Source of the DNA: Pseudonocardia bannensis
GTDB taxonomy: Bacteria; Actinomycetota; Actinomycetes; Mycobacteriales; Pseudonocardiaceae
Direction: 5' to 3'
Length of the DNA stretch: 64,000 nt
NCBI RefSeq assembly: GCF_012911875.1
Contig: NZ_JAAXKZ010000006.1
Location: 1-64,000, forward strand
Below the pieces are notes generated by a model. The model was not told the DNA's origin, did no database searches, and worked only from the letters and a program-made list of their open reading frames with translations. Every line of letters starts with the position of its first letter. Position 1 is the stretch's first letter. The translations under genes were made by a program, and so were the position numbers. Below, one piece after another: positions 58,466-64,000 of this stretch.

Positions 58466-59662
58466 TCATGAGAGCTCCAGTACGGCGAGTCCGGGTAGCT
58501 GCTTGCCCTCGAGGTACTCCAGGGAGGCCCCGCCCCCGGTCGAGATGTGGGTGAAGCCGGCCTCGTCCAGCTCCAGCGCCCGGATGGCGGCGGCCGAGTC
58601 GCCGCCGCCGACCACGGTCGTCGCGCCGCGGTCGGTGGCATCGGCGATCGACTCCGCGACCCCGCGCGTACCCCCCGCGAACGGGGCCAGCTCGAAGACA
58701 CCCATCGGCCCGTTCCAGAAGATCGTGTGGGCGCTCGCGAGAACGTCGGCGAACCTCGCGACCCCGGCCGGGCCGATGTCCAGGCCCATCCAGCTGTCCG
58801 GGATCTCGTCGGCACGCACCACCTCGTGGGCTGCGTCCGCGGCGAACCGGTCAGCCACCACGACGTCCGGCGGGAGCACGATCTTGCCGGTGCGCAGGAA
58901 CCCGTCGCACGCCCCGACCTGGTCCGCTTCGAGCAGCGAGCCGCCGACACCCATCCCCAGGGCGGCGAGGAAGGTGAAGCACATCCCACCGCCGACCAGC
59001 AGCGCGTCGACCTTCGGCAGCAGCGCGGAGATCACGCCGAGCTTGTCGGAGACCTTGGAGCCCCCGAGCACGACGACATAGGGCCGCCGCGGATCCCCGG
59101 CCAGCGTGCGCAGGACCTCGACCTCGGCGAGCACCAGCCCCCCGGCGTAGGCCGGCAGCTCACGTGCCACGTCGTAGACCGAGGCCTGCTTGCGGTGCAC
59201 CACCCCGAAGCCGTCGGACACGAACACACCGTCCGGGCCGACCAGGGCGGCGAGCTCCCGGGCCAGCGCGGCCCGCTCGGCGGCGTCCTTCGACGTCTCC
59301 CGCGGGTCGAAGCGGATGTTCTCCAGGAGCGCGACGGCCCCCTCCGGCAGCGCGTCGACGGTGGCCCCCGCCTTGTCCCCGAGGTCGACCAGGGCGACGT
59401 CCGCGCCGAGCAGCTCACCGAGCCGCTCGGCCACCGGAGCCAGGGAGAACGCCGGATCCGGGCCGCCCTCGGGGCGCCCGAGGTGCGCGGTGACCAGGAC
59501 CCGGGCGCCGGCGTCCGCCAGCCGGCGCAGGGTCGGGACGCCGGCCCGGATCCGCCCGTCATCGGTGATGCGGCCGTTCTCGAGCGGGACGTTGAGGTCG
59601 GCGCGCACCAGTACCCTTCGGCCGGACAACCCCTCGGCCAGCAGGTCGTCGAGGGTCCTCAT
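58466..59662 (-). CDS. pgk: phosphoglycerate kinase
   Basis: 398 residues. [18 protein letters not shown], the substrate motif [42 protein letters not shown], and the nucleotide motif [12 protein letters not shown]. It makes ATP from 1,3-bisphosphoglycerate. ATG 59662 is 5 bp after the gap stop with no clear ribosome site, so translation is likely coupled to gap. The usual tpiA does not follow; instead there is the Usp remnant. Confidence 0.95.
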   Translation of the reverse strand: MRTLDDLLAEGLSGRRVLVRADLNVPLENGRITDDGRIRAGVPTLRRLADAGARVLVTAHLGRPEGGPDPAFSLAPVAERLGELLGADVALVDLGDKAGATVDALPEGAVALLENIRFDPRETSKDAAERAALARELAALVGPDGVFVSDGFGVVHRKQASVYDVARELPAYAGGLVLAEVEVLRTLAGDPRRPYVVVLGGSKVSDKLGVISALLPKVDALLVGGGMCFTFLAALGMGVGGSLLEADQVGACDGFLRTGKIVLPPDVVVADRFAADAAHEVVRADEIPDSWMGLDIGPAGVARFADVLASAHTIFWNGPMGVFELAPFAGGTRGVAESIADATDRGATTVVGGGDSAAAIRALELDEAGFTHISTGGGASLEYLEGKQLPGLAVLELS

Positions 59663-59667
59663 GGTGG

Positions 59668-61755
<2,088 letters not shown>

Positions 61756-62063
61756 GCCGATCCCTCCTCACCCGATGCCCGGCCCGGGGGTCCGGCAGGT
61801 GCCCGGGTCCGGCTGAGCCGGGTCGGGCCCGCCGGTCCGGGCGCATCGGCCAGCCAGTGCACCAGAAGCGCCGGACCGCGGGAACGTCAACTTCCGCTGA
61901 CCGGGTGCCCCGGTTCGGTGCGGACGCGGGGCCGCCCGGGCACCACCGGTGAGCGGAAGCGAACCTCCCGCGAGGCGGCGCCGATCTGCCATCCTCGGCG
62001 CTGCCGCCGGCCCCGGCCCTGGGTGCCGGGCGGCCCCGCGTCGGCAGCGAGGGGGCGATCGTC
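61756..62063. other. divergent intergenic region, no gene seen
   Basis: GC-rich spacer between the gapN-like remnant (minus) and the DUF2252 gene (plus). A minus-strand TTGACG near 61888 could be a -35 box but lacks a good -10 partner. GAGGGGG precedes the GTG at 62064. Confidence 0.35.
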
Positions 62064-63560
62064 GTGGCGCAGGATCCGGCGCCGGCGCCGGCCGAGCCCG
62101 GCGCCGGTGGCAACGGACGACCGGAGCGGCTGTCCTCGGCCACCCTGGGCGCCGGGCCCCGGCACCCGATCCTCGCATCGGCCGACAGCGAGGGTTTCGG
62201 CTCGCTGCGCCGGCCCGCCGTCCCGCGCCGGGACCGATACGCGCTCGGGCGGAGCCTGCGCGAGCGGGCCCCCCGCTCGGCGCTGGGCCGGTGGGCGGCC
62301 CCGGGGAACCGCCCCGACCCGGTCGAGCAGATCATCGCGAGCCACGAGGGCCGGGTGGAGCGGCTCATCCCGGTGCGGGTCGGCCGGATGGCCGCGTCGC
62401 CGTACGCGTTCCTGCGCGGCTCGGCGGGGATCATGGCCGAGGACTTCGGGCGGCTGCCGGCCACCGGGATCACGCCCGTCATCTGCGGCGACGCGCATCT
62501 GGGCAACTTCGGCTTCTACGCCTCCCCCGAACGCGACCTGGTCTTCGACCTCAACGACTTCGACGAAGCCCACCCCGGGGCCTGGGAGTGGGACCTGCGC
62601 CGCCTCGTCGCCAGCGTCTGGGTCGCCGGCCGCCAGAACAACGCGTCCGAACAGGACTGTGGCGAGGCCGTCACGCGCTGCGTCGCCGCCTACCGCCGGC
62701 ACCTGAGCTACCTGGCCGACCAGCCGCTGCTGGGCCGCTCCTACGAACGGGTCGATCTCGACCGGTTGCGCCGCACCGCCACCCACGACGCGACGAGCCG
62801 GGAGATCGACCAGGCGGCGCGGCGGGCCCGGCGGCGCACGAGTGACCGAGCGCTGCCCCGCTTCACTCGCGAACTCGACGGGACCCGCCGCATCATTTCC
62901 GAACCCCCGCTGATCACCCGTCCCGACGCCGCGCAGGCCGAGCGACTGGTCGCGGCGCTCGACGAGTACCTGGACACGCTGCCTCCGCAGTGGGCCCGCG
63001 TCCTGGGCGGTTACCACCTCGTCGACGTCGCGCACAAGGTGGTCGGGGTGGGCTCGGTCGGGTTGCGCGCCTACATCGCGCTCTGCGAGGGCAGTAGCCC
63101 GGACGACGTCGTGTTCCTGCAGCTCAAGCAGGCGCGCCGCTCGGTCGTCGCCCGGTTCGTGCACGGCGAGTCGGCCCGGCACGCGCACCAGGGGCACCGG
63201 GTCGTGGAGTACCAGCAGGCGCTGCAGACCGTCAGCGACCCGCTGCTGGGCTGGACGACCGTGGGCGCCCGGCAGTACTACGTGCGCCAGTTCCGGGACA
63301 TGAAGGGAGCGGTCGTCCTCGACGGGATCGACGCTCCCGCACTCGCCGACTACGCAGGGGTGTGCGGTCTGCTGCTCGCCAAGGGTCACGCCCGCACCAG
63401 CGGGGCGTCGATGATCGCCGGCTACCTCGGTGGCAGCGACAAGGCCGACCGCGCACTGTGCCGGTTCGCCCGCAGCTACGCCGACCAGACCGAACGTGAC
63501 CACCACGCGCTGGTCGCCGCCGTCGGACGCGGCGTGCTGCCCGCCGCCGTGGGGGTGTGA
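62064..63560 (+). CDS. DUF2252 family protein
   Basis: 498 residues. Motifs of the DUF2252 group, which has a kinase-like (aminoglycoside phosphotransferase) fold: MAASPYAFLRGSAGIMAEDF, VICGDAHLGNFGFYASPER, FDLNDFDEAHPGAWEWDLRR and VFLQLKQARRSVVARF. The GDxHLxNFG and DxNDFD segments mimic catalytic and metal loops of small-molecule kinases, but the substrate is unknown. GTG 62064 lies behind GAGGGGG. The first 60 residues are Pro/Gly-rich and variable. A PfkB-family kinase gene follows 68 bp later. Confidence 0.88.
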   Translation: MAQDPAPAPAEPGAGGNGRPERLSSATLGAGPRHPILASADSEGFGSLRRPAVPRRDRYALGRSLRERAPRSALGRWAAPGNRPDPVEQIIASHEGRVERLIPVRVGRMAASPYAFLRGSAGIMAEDFGRLPATGITPVICGDAHLGNFGFYASPERDLVFDLNDFDEAHPGAWEWDLRRLVASVWVAGRQNNASEQDCGEAVTRCVAAYRRHLSYLADQPLLGRSYERVDLDRLRRTATHDATSREIDQAARRARRRTSDRALPRFTRELDGTRRIISEPPLITRPDAAQAERLVAALDEYLDTLPPQWARVLGGYHLVDVAHKVVGVGSVGLRAYIALCEGSSPDDVVFLQLKQARRSVVARFVHGESARHAHQGHRVVEYQQALQTVSDPLLGWTTVGARQYYVRQFRDMKGAVVLDGIDAPALADYAGVCGLLLAKGHARTSGASMIAGYLGGSDKADRALCRFARSYADQTERDHHALVAAVGRGVLPAAVGV

Positions 63561-63628
63561 CGACGGGCGGCCCGGCACCACCCGAGCCACCACCTGCACA
63601 CGACGCGGAACTCCGGGAGGAGGGTGTG

Positions 63629-64000
63629 ATGTCCGTTCACGCAGCGACCGGTGAGCAGGGCGCCGGCCTGATCGCGGTGGCCGGGGAGGCCAGGGCCGAC
63701 CTGGTTCCCGCGGGTGACGGTCTGCTGCGGGTGGCCCCGGGCGGAAGCTCGATGAACGTGGCCGTCGGGCTGGCCAGGCTCGAGGTGCCGGTCCGGATGC
63801 TGGCCCGGATCGCCGACGACCTGCTCGGCCGGCGGCTGCGGTCCCACCTGCAGCGCAACGGCGTCGACCTGTCGCGGGTGGCGACCGCGGCGGAACCGAC
63901 GTCGCTGGCGATCGTGGACGCACGCCCGGACGGGGACGCCACCTACGACTTCCGGATCGCCGGCACCGCGGACCGGCAGTGGAGCGACTTCGAACTGATC
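63629..64000 (+). CDS. PfkB-family carbohydrate kinase, N-terminal part (runs off the window)
   Basis: 124 codons are visible. LIAVAGEARADLVPAG opens the Rossmann-like domain, and GGSSMNVAVGLARLEVPV is the substrate-binding motif, followed by ARIADDLLGRRLRSHLQRNGVDL. It resembles fructokinases and ribokinases. ATG 63629 lies behind GGAGGAGGG. The catalytic C-terminal GAGD motif is beyond the end. Together with DUF2252 and the Usp remnant it recalls stress or dormancy-type gene sets of actinobacteria, which is only a hint. Confidence 0.85.
   Translation, partial: MSVHAATGEQGAGLIAVAGEARADLVPAGDGLLRVAPGGSSMNVAVGLARLEVPVRMLARIADDLLGRRLRSHLQRNGVDLSRVATAAEPTSLAIVDARPDGDATYDFRIAGTADRQWSDFELI

Overview
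The window is chromosomal DNA of a very GC-rich actinobacterium. Strong third-position G/C bias, frequent GTG starts, F420-type luciferase-like oxidoreductases, duplicated TetR/acyl-CoA genes and a DUF6131 gene point to the Pseudonocardiales (Pseudonocardia or a close relative). This is inferred from gene content and style; there is no rRNA marker. No tRNA, rRNA, CRISPR array or insertion sequence was seen.

Layout. (1) 1-7.3 kb: a partial Clp-type AAA+ ATPase, a 51-residue membrane peptide, and a cell-wall module: a single-pass protein with a kinase-like remnant, a natural fusion of a SEDS glycosyltransferase (RodA/FtsW) with a class B penicillin-binding protein, and a convergent MreB-like actin. 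(2) 7.3-14.9 kb: a methyltransferase remnant, a DUF1326-DUF2182 pair, a non-canonical acyl-CoA dehydrogenase facing a GAF-LytTR regulator, and a SufR-like regulator beside a flavohaemoglobin (nitric oxide defence). (3) 14.6-35.0 kb, all on the minus strand: a catabolic island. It holds a Liv-type ABC importer (with fused permease-ATPase), thiolase, acyl-CoA dehydrogenase, two luciferase-like oxidoreductases, thioesterase, aldehyde dehydrogenase, SDR, two acyl-CoA ligases, a protein made of two TetR repressors in tandem, and a Baeyer-Villiger monooxygenase fused to a MaoC hydratase. Three transcription starts share one near-palindrome (ACTGTCYRGWCRGT) that touches or overlaps the -10 box, so the island looks like one regulon. 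Together the enzymes make up a full beta-oxidation cycle whose only visible hydratase is the domain fused to the monooxygenase. The substrate is probably a ketone- or aryl-alkyl-bearing acid (inference).

(4) 35.4-37.0 kb: a degenerate CvnA-like histidine kinase with a hexapeptide-repeat tail. (5) 37.3-61.8 kb: a central-carbon island: galTK, a LacI-type regulator with a matching operator just before a proteobacterial-style pyruvate dehydrogenase operon (aceE-aceF-lpd, the last with two lipoyl domains), phaA-phaB, an IclR regulator, a truncated glpX, a fructose PTS operon (gpmA-ptsI-fruK-EIIA-EIIBC-ptsH), eno, and gap-pgk. Broken genes (glpX, a Usp fragment and a gapN-like dehydrogenase with internal deletions) suggest an accessory set that is partly decaying. 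(6) 62-64 kb: a DUF2252 protein and the start of a PfkB-family sugar kinase that runs off the window.

Protein-family calls come from motifs read by eye; no database search was run. Starts were chosen from Shine-Dalgarno spacing and ATGA overlaps.
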